Source: Verrucomicrobia subdivision 3 bacterium UBA693
GTDB taxonomy: Bacteria > Verrucomicrobiota > Verrucomicrobiia > Limisphaerales > UBA8199
Direction of reading: 5' to 3'
Assembly (NCBI GenBank): GCA_002298785.1
Contig: DBMR01000038.1
Coordinates: forward strand, 1-5,232
DNA length: 5,232 nt
Position numbers and translations under genes: made by a program. Below, piece by piece: positions 1-4,365 of the stretch (position 1 is its first letter; each line of letters starts with the position of its first letter). The notes beneath the pieces are model-generated. The model was not told the DNA's origin, did not search any database, and worked only from the letters and a program-made list of their open reading frames with translations.

Positions 1-1
1 C

Positions 2-109
2 AGTTTGATTCGACCGCTGACAATGAACCGGATGAGTTGGGAAAAGTTCGCGGCTGATATAGAGCAGACGCTCGCACTGCCTTTGCCGAGAATAACACAA
101 GTGTTCTGA
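2..109 (+). CDS. C-terminal tail of group II intron-encoded reverse transcriptase/maturase (partial)
   Basis: The reading frame is open from the left edge to a TGA at 107-109 and gives 35 residues. The tail has an M-S-W-E-K-F core followed about 15 residues later by LPLPRI and a short end. This resembles the extreme C-terminus of many group II intron proteins, where a W/M-x-x-F helix precedes a P-L-P-x-P-R-I type ending. No catalytic part (YADD, maturase X domain) is inside the window, so the call rests on this short motif plus position: the stop lies 76 bases before domain V, as expected for an ORF in domain IV. The protein would splice and mobilise its host intron. Whether the full gene is intact cannot be seen. 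Alternative: the end of an unrelated cassette gene. Confidence 0.55.
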   Translation, partial: SLIRPLTMNRMSWEKFAADIEQTLALPLPRITQVF

Positions 110-185
110 TGGGCAGCAACAGTCATGACGCCTTGGGGTCTCGTCAACTGCAAGGCTCTTGGTTCCGAAAGGGGCCATTACTGAC

Positions 186-254
186 GAACCGTATGAGTGA
201 ATTACTCACGTACGGGTCCGTGGGGGGCGTCGGGCGCAAGCCCGGCCCCTACCC
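186..254 (+). ncRNA. Group II intron domains V and VI
   Basis: Domain V spans 186-218. GAACCGTA (186-193) pairs with TACGGGTC (211-218), a two-base CG bulge follows at 209-210, and TGAGT (194-198) pairs with ACTCA (204-208) around a short GAATT loop. Domain VI spans 222-254. CGGGC (231-235) and GCCCG (240-244) are closed by a GCAA tetraloop; below this GGG (225-227) pairs with CCC (247-249), A251 is bulged as the branch-point candidate, and GGG (222-224) pairs with CCC (252-254). Canonical domain V begins GAGC and holds the AGC catalytic triad; here it reads GAAC, and A188 faces G216 where a G-U pair is usual. The intron may therefore be impaired. Confidence 0.8.
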
Positions 255-259
255 GGCAC

Positions 260-335
260 TCGACCCCGGGAGCGCGCTCTGTTACCTCTCCGGCGTCATT
301 GACCCGGCGCGAGTGAGCGCGGGGCGTTCGGTGTC
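260..335 (+). other. Intron 3' flank with cassette core site
   Basis: This GC-rich stretch lies between the inferred intron end and the first cassette gene. It ends in the core site GTTCGGT (326-332), whose complement recurs as TCCGAAC at 673-679 (6/7), marking the start of the first complete cassette. The preceding part holds an imperfect inverted repeat (CCCCGGGAGCGCGCTC at 264-279 against GAGTGAGCGCGGGG at 311-324) that could be the remaining half of an attC. The other half would lie beyond the intron, outside the window. Confidence 0.5.
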
Positions 336-668
336 ATGAAGCCCTCACCCGACGCAGATTGGACGTGGAGCTACGGGAGAGCGTTCCTCCTCACGCTCGG
401 ATTGGCTATGCCTGGACTAATGGGTGTGGTGTGGATTGCTCAAGGGGATCGATCCGACAGTTGGCCTGCTTTTGCTTGGGCACTATTTGTGGGCATGATT
501 CTGGCAGGGGTATTCTTTTGCGCTTTCGCGCTCCTTGCCAGCAATAGGTCAATCAAGAGGTGGGCCGATTCATCAAGCACACATCCAGGCGAGATCGTTG
601 TCGCCATTCTTGCGGCCCCCGTGTATTGGATTGGAAAGCAGCTTCAAAAAGCAGGACGCGACCGATGA
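336..668 (+). CDS. Small membrane protein, cassette gene 1
   Basis: 110 residues, family not recognised. A short polar N-terminus (with W9, W11, Y13) is followed by two clear membrane helices at about 16-36 and 46-69. A basic, serine-rich loop (about 70-84) and a third amphipathic or membrane helix at about 86-100 follow, with a lysine/arginine-rich end (KQLQKAGRDR). The protein most likely sits in the inner membrane. The ATG at 336 comes 10 bases after the GTT core site, the usual cassette layout; no Shine-Dalgarno sequence precedes it. The stop is 4 bases before the R'' box at 673, so gene and attC are tightly packed. There are no catalytic motifs and no partner gene suggests a role. Confidence 0.8.
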   Translation: MKPSPDADWTWSYGRAFLLTLGLAMPGLMGVVWIAQGDRSDSWPAFAWALFVGMILAGVFFCAFALLASNRSIKRWADSSSTHPGEIVVAILAAPVYWIGKQLQKAGRDR

Positions 669-672
669 TGAC

Positions 673-768
673 TCCGAACTTTTCAGTGGAGCGAATGGCG
701 GCGGGGGAAGCCTCTTTGCCGATTCGGGTGGTTGGTGGCCGCCGCCATCGCTCACTTCTCCGTTACGC
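673..768 (+). other. attC recombination site 1
   Basis: R'' TCCGAAC (673-679) and core GTTACGC (762-768) flank an 18-bp inner stem: AGTG (685-688), AGCGA (690-694) and TGGCGGCGG (696-704) pair with CCGCCGCCA (739-747), TCGCT (748-752) and CACT (753-756). Two unpaired bases, G689 and A695, lie on the 5' arm only. This one-sided bulge pattern lets integrases choose the bottom strand of folded attC sites. The loop is 34 bases. Confidence 0.82.
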
Positions 769-780
769 CACTTAGCGATT

Positions 781-1098
781 GTGGGCATTATATTGTCATT
801 ACTGCTTCCGATGCTGGCGACCATTCCAGTGGCCGGCATGATTTGTCGCATTCGCATTGCTCGCAAGAAGCCGATTTCATACGGCACCTTGATCTTGTCG
901 GCTTGTTCCATTCCGCTTATTGTTGCGCTGATTTCCACCTGCATTCAGCCTGACATTTGGTGGTCACGAGACCATAAGATGACGCCAGAGATTTATTTGG
1001 CGATGTTGGGTTACTTGGCAGCCATGTGCGTTTTACCGGCACTTGGAGTTGTGGTTTATTATCAGAGACGGAGCAAGAAACATGACCCAGTGGCCTAA
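781..1098 (+). CDS. Small membrane protein with three helices, cassette gene 2
   Basis: 105 residues from a GTG at 781, family not recognised. Membrane helices are at about 2-22, 34-55 and 71-94. A basic loop (RIRIARKK, 23-30) lies between helices 1 and 2, a tryptophan-containing polar loop (QPDIWWSRDHK, 56-66) between 2 and 3, and the tail is basic (QRRSKKH). By the positive-inside rule both the first loop and the C-terminus would be cytoplasmic. The reading frame is open back to 535, but that stretch runs through gene 1 and the attC hairpin, so the start must lie after the core site at 762. GTG 781 keeps the first helix whole; ATG 811 is the alternative. No Shine-Dalgarno sequence is seen. 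The TAA stop (1096-1098) is part of the R'' box. Confidence 0.7.
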   Translation: MGIILSLLLPMLATIPVAGMICRIRIARKKPISYGTLILSACSIPLIVALISTCIQPDIWWSRDHKMTPEIYLAMLGYLAAMCVLPALGVVVYYQRRSKKHDPVA

Positions 1099-1184
1099 CA
1101 ACCGAACGCAGTGAACTTCGTGATGACGTTTAAATTTCAAACCGAAGATCACTGGCACGGAGTCGCTGATCCGGAACGTTCGCG
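1093..1184 (+). other. attC recombination site 2 (asymmetric)
   Basis: R'' GCCTAAC (1093-1099) overlaps the stop of gene 2 and is 6/7 complementary to that cassette's core GTTACGC at 762. The inner stem pairs AGTGA (1110-1114) and CTTCG (1116-1120) with CGAAG (1143-1147) and TCACT (1149-1153), with A1115 facing A1148. The only downstream core is GTTCGCG (1178-1184). The 3' spacer (about 24 bases) is longer than the 5' spacer (10 bases), so the site looks altered. Confidence 0.6.
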
Positions 1185-1193
1185 GAGCACTTT

Positions 1194-1586
1194 ATGGAGC
1201 CAATAGCGAGTTTACAGATGGAGCGACTCGGTTCTGGCGGTGAGCGCACTCCGGTTCAAGTGGATGTTGGTAAACCGCGTTATGATGAGCGTGGTTCCTG
1301 GTCCTGCCCAATACTCCTTGGCGGCATCGACGGGAAAATTAGAGAGATACACGGCGAGGATTCGATGCAGGCGCTCTGCTTGGGGCTTCGATTTATTCAC
1401 AGCGTGCTACAATCGGAACTTATTCGCGGTCAGCGGCTGCTTCAGATCGGCGAGGGCACGGAAGATGTTGATTTTCCGCTCGACGCCTACTTCGGCAGCG
1501 GCGACTCCGGCGCTACACCGAGTGGCGGCCCGGCGGAGCGGTTGGGCGATTCGAGAGCCGGTGGCGGGCCGCCAACGGTGAGCTAA
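1194..1586 (+). CDS. DUF6968-like small protein with tail read from attC, cassette gene 3
   Basis: 130 residues, soluble. The first about 100 residues look like a small alpha/beta protein: an N-terminal MEPIASLQMERLGS strand, a V-x-V-x-x-G-x-P-R strand (about 23-29), a W-S-C-P segment (36-39), G-I-D-G-K-I, then H-G-E-D-S-M-Q-A-L (54-62) leading into a long helix. From memory this pattern (W-x-C-P, then G-x-D-x-x-Q-A-L before a helix) matches the DUF6968 family, whose function is unknown; this was not checked. Residues from about 103 are Gly/Pro/Ala-rich and are encoded by the next attC hairpin (5' arm from 1512), so the original stop was probably lost. A GGAG at 1184-1187 sits 6 bases before the ATG, the best ribosome site in the array. 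Confidence 0.72.
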   Translation: MEPIASLQMERLGSGGERTPVQVDVGKPRYDERGSWSCPILLGGIDGKIREIHGEDSMQALCLGLRFIHSVLQSELIRGQRLLQIGEGTEDVDFPLDAYFGSGDSGATPSGGPAERLGDSRAGGGPPTVS

Positions 1587-1596
1587 ACGGTTACCC
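1499..1596 (+). other. attC recombination site 3, overlapping gene 3
   Basis: A long hairpin pairs GCT (1512-1514), CACCG (1516-1520) and TGGCGGCCCG (1523-1532) with CGGGCCGCCA (1565-1574), CGGTG (1576-1580) and AGC (1581-1583). A1515 is unpaired and AG at 1521-1522 faces A1575, so the 5' arm again carries the extra bases. The core is GTTACCC (1590-1596). No clean R'' box is present: the expected CGCGAAC is replaced by something near GCGGCGAC (1498-1505). This fits a mutated site inside the extended reading frame. Confidence 0.7.
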
Positions 1597-1612
1597 AACA
1601 CCAGTCGCTCCT

Positions 1613-2029
1613 GTGAGACCATTGCTGCTTGTCCTCGCTTTTTCTTTGCTGTTCGCGGGCTGCGGGGGGCGAAGTGATGCCGACATTCGGAGAAAGCTCC
1701 CCGGTACCTGGGTGAAGGCAGAGGAGGAGGAGCCTCGGGGCTACAAGTTCAGGAGCACCCTGGAGGCGACAGGGAGGTTCCATCGCGAGTACTCGTATGG
1801 TACTAATGTGCTGGATGAGGAAGAAGGAACGTGGGAAGTAATGGACGGGGTGTTGATCGAGACGACGACCTGCCGCCTCACCACGAACGCACCACTGCCG
1901 ATGAGTTTTCGCTACCGGGTTATCCGGATCGACGATGAGGAATTGGTGTTCAAGCAAGATCCGCCGGCGCAGCCGCCGGGTAGTGTTCCTAAGACCAACG
2001 AGGTCCGCGCCAGGAGGGTCGCGAGATGA
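1613..2029 (+). CDS. Small lipoprotein, cassette gene 4
   Basis: 138 residues from a GTG at 1613, 17 bases after the core site. The N-terminus (MRPLLLVLAFSLLFAGC) is a lipoprotein signal peptide: R2, a hydrophobic core and a lipobox with the lipid-accepting Cys at 17. The mature protein would be tethered to the inner or outer membrane. After a GG-R-S-D linker it continues with L-P-G-T-W (about 29-33), an acidic run (EEEE), and alternating strand-like segments including G-T-W-E-V-M-D-G (about 70-77). Two G-T-W repeats with short beta strands are typical of small lipocalin-like or META-type beta folds, but I do not recognise the family. The frame has no other start that keeps the signal. The stop is 1 base before R'' at 2031. 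Confidence 0.78.
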   Translation: MRPLLLVLAFSLLFAGCGGRSDADIRRKLPGTWVKAEEEEPRGYKFRSTLEATGRFHREYSYGTNVLDEEEGTWEVMDGVLIETTTCRLTTNAPLPMSFRYRVIRIDDEELVFKQDPPAQPPGSVPKTNEVRARRVAR

Positions 2030-2030
2030 T

Positions 2031-2098
2031 GGGTAACCACAGCATTCAGCGGACGGGAGCAAGCCGGAGGCTTCCCAGCCATTAGCCGGGGGTTGAGC
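2031..2098 (+). other. attC recombination site 4 (R'' clear, 3' half uncertain)
   Basis: R'' GGGTAAC (2031-2037) is a perfect 7/7 complement of the same cassette's core GTTACCC at 1590, so the cassette end is secure. AGCGGACGGGAG (2048-2059) resembles the AGCGGACGCGGGA arm of the sites at 3564 and 4741, but its partner arm is missing. The nearest core-like word is GTTGAGC (2092-2098), which fits the GTTRRRY consensus but lies inside the palindromic repeat. The 3' half was probably displaced or replaced by that repeat. Confidence 0.5.
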
Positions 2099-2226
2099 GC
2101 AACGACACCCCCGGATCGTGAGCCAAAATCTCCCCTCGACCCTGGAAGGGTCGCAGACTGACACCCCTCAAGGGTGCCGCAACTCGAAATACGGCTACCG
2201 GGGGCTTCCACTGCGTTGCGACTTCC
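2061..2226 (+). repeat. Multi-hairpin palindromic repeat element
   Basis: Several perfect stems are nested here. AAGCC (2061-2065) pairs with GGCTT (2069-2073). CCGGGGGT (2086-2093) pairs with ACCCCCGG (2107-2114). CGACCCT (2137-2143) pairs with AGGGTCG (2147-2153). CACCC (2162-2166) pairs with GGGTG (2172-2176). An alternative outer fold pairs CGCAACG (2098-2104) with CGTTGCG (2214-2220) and CCCCCGG (2108-2114) with CCGGGGG (2198-2204), enclosing the two central hairpins as a cruciform. It has no ORF of its own. From memory, similar palindromic repeats are scattered in some environmental genomes, including Planctomycetes; this is unverified. Confidence 0.6.
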
Positions 2227-2496
2227 GCCCGCCCCGCACTCGCTAATCACTAACCGCGTCGCCACACCCAGTGTCACCCCCTCCCGCTCCTCGTAATGGC
2301 CCATCCACATCGTTGACCGACTTGGCGCACGACCGCACGTCGTCAAGAAAACAGCTTGCGTAACCTTATGGAAAGGCATATCAGGCTTACGTGATACTGA
2401 TGCTAGTGGCGACTCAGGTTTACTTGGCGTTGGTGGCCTGATATCCGGTAGCGGCAAGTGTACTTTAAGATAATGAAGGGATAGTCGCAGCATACC
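2227..2496. other. Gene-free stretch ahead of cassette gene 5
   Basis: I find no convincing gene on either strand. The long - strand frame through this region also crosses the lipoprotein gene and attC site 4, and its composition looks like a shadow. Core-like GTT words occur (for example GTTGACC at 2312-2318) but none complements the R'' of the following cassette at 2935. AT-richer sequence near 2461-2481 contains GATAAT (2469-2474) without a well-spaced -35 partner. A leader or promoter for gene 5 is possible but not demonstrated. Confidence 0.45.
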
Positions 2497-2940
2497 ATGG
2501 CTTACGTACCAAAAGATGCGGAGTGGTTCTTGGCTGAGTTGGTCGAGGAAATACGGGTTGCTGGGTCGAAGCGGAACATCGTCCATATCAACTACGTACT
2601 TATTCATGCCAAATCGCCACAGGCAGCATTTGCCCGCGCAGTGGTTCTGGGCAAGCGAGGTGCGATCTCCTACCTGAACGAAATGGGCAAAAAGGTCACC
2701 AAGCGGTTTCGAGGGCTGCGAAACCTGGACGTCATTTACGATCCGCTAGAGGATGGCTGTGAAATCATGTTCGAGGAAAGGCTTGGCCTCTCCGAGAAAG
2801 GAATAAAGAAGCTGGTCCGCGCCAAACGCCAGTTGGAGCTGTTTCAGTCCATCCGCGAGCGGAGAGGCAGACCGAATTACAGTTCCAGGGAAGGCATGCA
2901 TGAGGTCAAGAAACGCCTTGGAGGATCCAATGTCGACTAA
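2497..2940 (+). CDS. DUF4288-like protein, cassette gene 5
   Basis: 147 residues, soluble and basic. Residues about 9-90 resemble the DUF4288 fold: W-F-L-A-E-L-V-E-E-I-R (10-20) as the first strand, an inserted strand with I-N-Y-V-L-I-H-A (31-38), then S-P-Q-A-A-F-A-R-A-V-V-L-G-K (40-53) as the helix, followed by G-L-R-N-L-D-V-I-Y (73-81) and a closing strand. DUF4288 proteins have no assigned activity. The C-terminal about 55 residues are charged and helical (L-S-E-K-G-I-K-K-L-V-R-A-K-R, then R-E-R-R-G-R) and could bind nucleic acid or a partner; this is inference. ATG 2497 is the natural start; the purine-rich GAAGGG (2475-2480) is too far upstream to act as a normal ribosome site. The TAA stop lies inside the R'' box GACTAAC. 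Confidence 0.8.
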   Translation: MAYVPKDAEWFLAELVEEIRVAGSKRNIVHINYVLIHAKSPQAAFARAVVLGKRGAISYLNEMGKKVTKRFRGLRNLDVIYDPLEDGCEIMFEERLGLSEKGIKKLVRAKRQLELFQSIRERRGRPNYSSREGMHEVKKRLGGSNVD

Positions 2941-3027
2941 CCACGGCTTGCACTGGACTCCGCGATGAAGCTCAATTTCAGATATCGGAAGTCGCTGGCG
3001 CGGAGCCAGTGAAGCCGAACGTTGGCG
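2935..3027 (+). other. attC recombination site 5 (textbook stem)
   Basis: R'' GACTAAC (2935-2941) and core GTTGGCG (3021-3027) enclose a 19-bp stem. CGGCTT (2944-2949), CACTGG (2951-2956) and CTCCGCG (2958-2964) pair perfectly with CGCGGAG (2999-3005), CCAGTG (3006-3011) and AAGCCG (3012-3017). The only unpaired bases are G2950 and A2957, both on the 5' arm. Loop 34 bases. This is the cleanest attC fold in the window. Confidence 0.9.
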
Positions 3028-3032
3028 TACGT

Positions 3033-3527
3033 ATGCGCGAGGGGCCGAAAGCAAAGAAGACGATTAGCCGTTGGGCGTTTTGGTGCCTGCTACTTATGGC
3101 GCTTGGCGGCGCGGCCGCGGCACTCACTAGAGCTTGGTACCCCTCTTTTGCGCTCGTCAGGATTACCCGCACCAACGGTGTCACGTGTGTGCGTCTATTT
3201 GACGATGGCAAAGACTATGTGGCGGGCAATAAAACCTTCGGAATGGCGGCCGGCGTTCTAAGAGACGTTTATTCTGCATGGGTCGAAGGGGGACGCTCAA
3301 AAGACTTCAGCCCGGCCGGCCTCGTGGGGGGAACGTTCAGCAATGTCTTTCTGTACATTAACCCCGTGACCGTTCAAGGAACGAACTATCAGTGTCGCTT
3401 TGGCCTCGAGATGCCCTATGGGCCGCCCGGAGTTTTGGCTATTACTGATGACGGAACAGTTGTGTGGATCAGAGCCCGCGATAAACAGGTGACGGTGTCG
3501 CCACAGACTAAAACAATCGAGCTATGA
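3033..3527 (+). CDS. Single-pass membrane-anchored protein, cassette gene 6
   Basis: 164 residues, family not recognised. A basic N-terminus (MREGPKAKK, then R13) precedes one membrane helix at about 14-31, so the remaining about 130 residues should face the periplasm as an anchored or secreted domain. That domain is strand-rich, with R-I-T-R-T-N-G-V-T-C-V-R-L-F (43-56), F-S-N-V-F-L-Y-I-N-P-V and a closing V-L-A-I-T-D-D-G-T-V-V-W-I-R segment, suggesting a beta sandwich or barrel. Two cysteines (about 52 and 121) could form a disulfide. The frame is open back to a GTG at 3009, but that codon is inside the attC stem; ATG 3033, 12 bases past the GTT core, fits cassette layout. The stop is 19 bases before the next R''. 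Confidence 0.78.
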   Translation: MREGPKAKKTISRWAFWCLLLMALGGAAAALTRAWYPSFALVRITRTNGVTCVRLFDDGKDYVAGNKTFGMAAGVLRDVYSAWVEGGRSKDFSPAGLVGGTFSNVFLYINPVTVQGTNYQCRFGLEMPYGPPGVLAITDDGTVVWIRARDKQVTVSPQTKTIEL

Positions 3528-3546
3528 GGGCCGCGCTGAAAAAACG

Positions 3547-3639
3547 GCCTAACTATCGGCCCGGAGCGGACGCGGGATGGCACGTCCTGTTTGCATTTCA
3601 ACGCCTATGGCCCCGCGCCGCTCAGGCCGAACGTTAGCC
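3547..3639 (+). other. attC recombination site 6
   Basis: R'' GCCTAAC (3547-3553, close to RYYYAAC) and core GTTAGCC (3633-3639) are 6/7 complementary to each other. The inner stem pairs TCGGCC (3556-3561), GAGCGG (3564-3569) and CGCGGG (3571-3576) with CCCGCG (3612-3617), CCGCTC (3618-3623) and GGCCGA (3625-3630). A3570 is unpaired, and CG (3562-3563) faces A3624. The 5' half of this site (3563-3597) is 32/35 identical to that of the last site (5153-5187). Confidence 0.9.
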
Positions 3640-3646
3640 GGCTGCA

Positions 3647-4039
3647 ATGCGCTCTCTCACTATCACACCGCACCTTAGGCTTGGCCCAGTGTTATTCGTG
3701 CTCATGGGCCTCGTGACTGCGTATCTTGGGCTCTGGTTGCCGTTGTGGCGTGACCGCGCTTATCCTCCGGAAACCGATACCCGCATCGGTTTTATTATCG
3801 CCGGCTTCGCCCCACTTACGACGGGTACCGCCGTTCTTGCGGCGTACGGTTACATTCGGCTCTGGCTGCTTCAGCGCCGCTCTCCGACCACTTTAGGATG
3901 GTCGCTCCTCATCTTGTTGGCCCTGCCCGTAATGGCGAGCGCCACTACCGGAGTCTATCTTGCGCCGACCGCCGCCGTCATGCTCCCTAGTTTCGTCAAG
4001 TCCGTGTTTTGGTCGATTGCAGAGCTCTTTGGCTTATGA
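3647..4039 (+). CDS. Four-helix membrane protein, cassette gene 7
   Basis: 130 residues, family not recognised. Membrane helices are at about 12-34, 47-75, 83-105 and 110-128. Basic residues flank helix 1 (H9, R11, R35) and the loop between helices 2 and 3 (Q76-R77-R78). A proline/acidic loop (YPPETDTR, 39-46) separates helices 1 and 2. No charged residues lie in the middle of the helices, so a transporter or channel role has no specific support. ATG 3647 lies 14 bases after the GTT core at 3633, without a Shine-Dalgarno sequence. The stop at 4037-4039 sits at the edge of the antisense group II intron remnant, so the last codons could have been altered by that insertion; FGL at the end looks natural. 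Confidence 0.8.
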   Translation: MRSLTITPHLRLGPVLFVLMGLVTAYLGLWLPLWRDRAYPPETDTRIGFIIAGFAPLTTGTAVLAAYGYIRLWLLQRRSPTTLGWSLLILLALPVMASATTGVYLAPTAAVMLPSFVKSVFWSIAELFGL

Positions 4040-4114
4040 TCAGGGCTAATCGCCGGGAGGGTTTACCTCCCGGCTCCCACATCACCTGCCCTGCGGGTCC
4101 GCATCAGACGGTTC
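4039..4114 (-). mobile_element. 3' remnant of a second group II intron (domains V-VI), antisense to the cassettes
   Basis: Read on the - strand, 4114 down to 4081 gives a domain V-like hairpin starting GAACCG. Its distal helix TGCG/CGCA has a GACC loop, and it ends in GGTGAT. It resembles the variant bacterial domain V of the form ACCGCC...GGTGGT, but with mismatches at C4111 and at the distal end. Next on the - strand is a domain VI-like hairpin with a perfect 9-bp stem (4052-4060 with 4066-4074). It differs strongly from the intron at the left edge, so it is a separate element. No protein-coding part is recognisable upstream on the - strand, so most of the intron is gone. The 3' end falls at about 4039-4048 and splits or abuts the R'' box GGCTAA. 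Confidence 0.6.
4043..4050 (+). other. attC site 7 remnant (R'' box only)
   Basis: GGGCTAAT contains GGCTAA, matching 6 of 7 bases of GGCTAAC, the exact complement of this cassette's own core GTTAGCC at 3633. It lies 4 bases after the gene 7 stop, where an R'' box is expected. The rest of the site is not found: the sequence that follows is the antisense intron remnant. Attachment-site-targeting introns are known to enter attC at the R'' box on the bottom strand, which matches this orientation. Confidence 0.55.
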
Positions 4115-4256
4115 CGGTCAGGTTAACGGCTTCGGGATTTGGAACTGGACCCGGGCCGTAATGCGGCTTTACCCACGGTTGCGTTATGGATTTGCCTGAT
4201 TGGATCAACGAACGGGTGGTTAGTATAGCAGGGTGGAAACGGGCTTTTTTTAATAG
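4115..4256. other. Gene-free spacer after the intron remnant
   Basis: No supported gene is seen. On the - strand, two frames run open for about 40-60 codons toward domain V but show no reverse transcriptase or maturase motif. A run of seven T (4245-4251) follows G-rich sequence that cannot fold on itself, so it is not a terminator. The stretch may be further decayed intron or leftover attC sequence. Confidence 0.4.
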
Positions 4257-4286
4257 TTGACCTACGCTGCTGTTCTAGCGTAAGAT
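4257..4286 (+). promoter_or_regulatory. Candidate sigma70-type promoter ahead of cassette gene 8
   Basis: TTGACC (4257-4262) matches 5 of 6 bases of the -35 consensus. After an 18-base spacer comes TAAGAT (4281-4286), a 4/6 match to the -10 consensus. The surrounding sequence is more AT-rich than the rest of the array. Transcription would run into the leader ORF and genes 8 and 9. This is the best-formed promoter I see in the window, but it rests on consensus alone. Confidence 0.4.
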
Positions 4287-4307
4287 AACAATCGTGAGAG
4301 GTTTAGG

Positions 4308-4352
4308 ATGTTAAATCAAGCTCCTAGATACACGAACCATCCGTTCGAATAA
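4308..4352 (+). CDS. Possible 14-residue leader peptide
   Basis: An ATG at 4308 opens a 14-codon frame (MLNQAPRYTNHPFE, then TAA). GAGAGG (4296-4301) sits 6 bases upstream, a good Shine-Dalgarno sequence in an array where most genes lack one. The frame starts about 22 bases after the candidate -10 box and ends 16 bases before gene 8. Its second half overlaps a small hairpin, CGAAC (4333-4337) with GTTCG (4343-4347). It could help load ribosomes on the transcript for gene 8, or be chance. No attenuation structure with a U-run is seen. Confidence 0.3.
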   Translation: MLNQAPRYTNHPFE

Positions 4353-4358
4353 TCCCAA

Positions 4359-4365
4359 GTTGGGT
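4359..4365 (+). other. Cassette core site (GTTGGGT) at start of cassette 8
   Basis: GTTGGGT is a perfect GTTRRRY match and an exact 7/7 complement of the R'' box ACCCAAC at 4724-4730 at the other end of the same cassette. It sits 4 bases before the gene 8 ATG. The attC half that should precede it is not recognisable, so the site to its left is degraded or replaced. It also forms the right half of a short palindrome (CCCAA-G-TTGGG, 4354-4364). Confidence 0.65.

Larger units (their letters stand above)
1..259 (+). mobile_element. 3' end of a group II intron (truncated by window edge)
   Basis: The window opens inside a bacterial group II intron. In order it shows the C-terminal tail of a probable intron-encoded protein (stop at 107-109), a 76-base linker, a domain V hairpin and a domain VI hairpin with a bulged A at 251. 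This order (ORF in domain IV, then V, then VI) is the standard one for bacterial introns. The 3' boundary is inferred: group II introns end in AY, and the first AY after domain VI is A258-C259. The 5' part lies outside the window. Insertion beside cassette recombination sites suggests the class C/attC-targeting group, but the class cannot be fixed from this fragment. Confidence 0.75.

Noticed and set aside
109..339. 76-residue + strand ORF starting at 109
   Set aside because: It runs straight through the domain V and VI ribozyme hairpins and the intron 3' flank, starts on the stop codon of the upstream frame, and has low-complexity Gly/Pro/Ser content.
535..780. Extended N-terminus of gene 2 back to 535
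   Set aside because: This part overlaps gene 1 and encodes the attC site 1 hairpin; a cassette gene must begin after its core site at 762.
2424..2474. Promoter made of TTGGCG (2424) and GATAAT (2469)
   Set aside because: The spacer would be 39 bases, far from the 16-18 needed.
1583..2607. Long - strand ORFs (1583-2164 and 1912-2607)
   Set aside because: They overlap the lipoprotein gene, attC site 4 and the palindromic repeat, have no start signals, and show Arg/Pro/Ser-rich composition typical of shadow frames.
3009..3032. GTG start at 3009 for gene 6
   Set aside because: It lies in the 3' arm of the attC stem, before the recombination point, so it would not belong to the cassette.
4052..4074. 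9-bp hairpin as a transcription terminator for gene 7
   Set aside because: No U-run follows on the + strand, and the hairpin fits domain VI of the antisense intron together with the adjacent domain V.
4231..4251. Rho-independent terminator ending in seven T
   Set aside because: The sequence before the T-run is G-rich on both halves and cannot form a stem.
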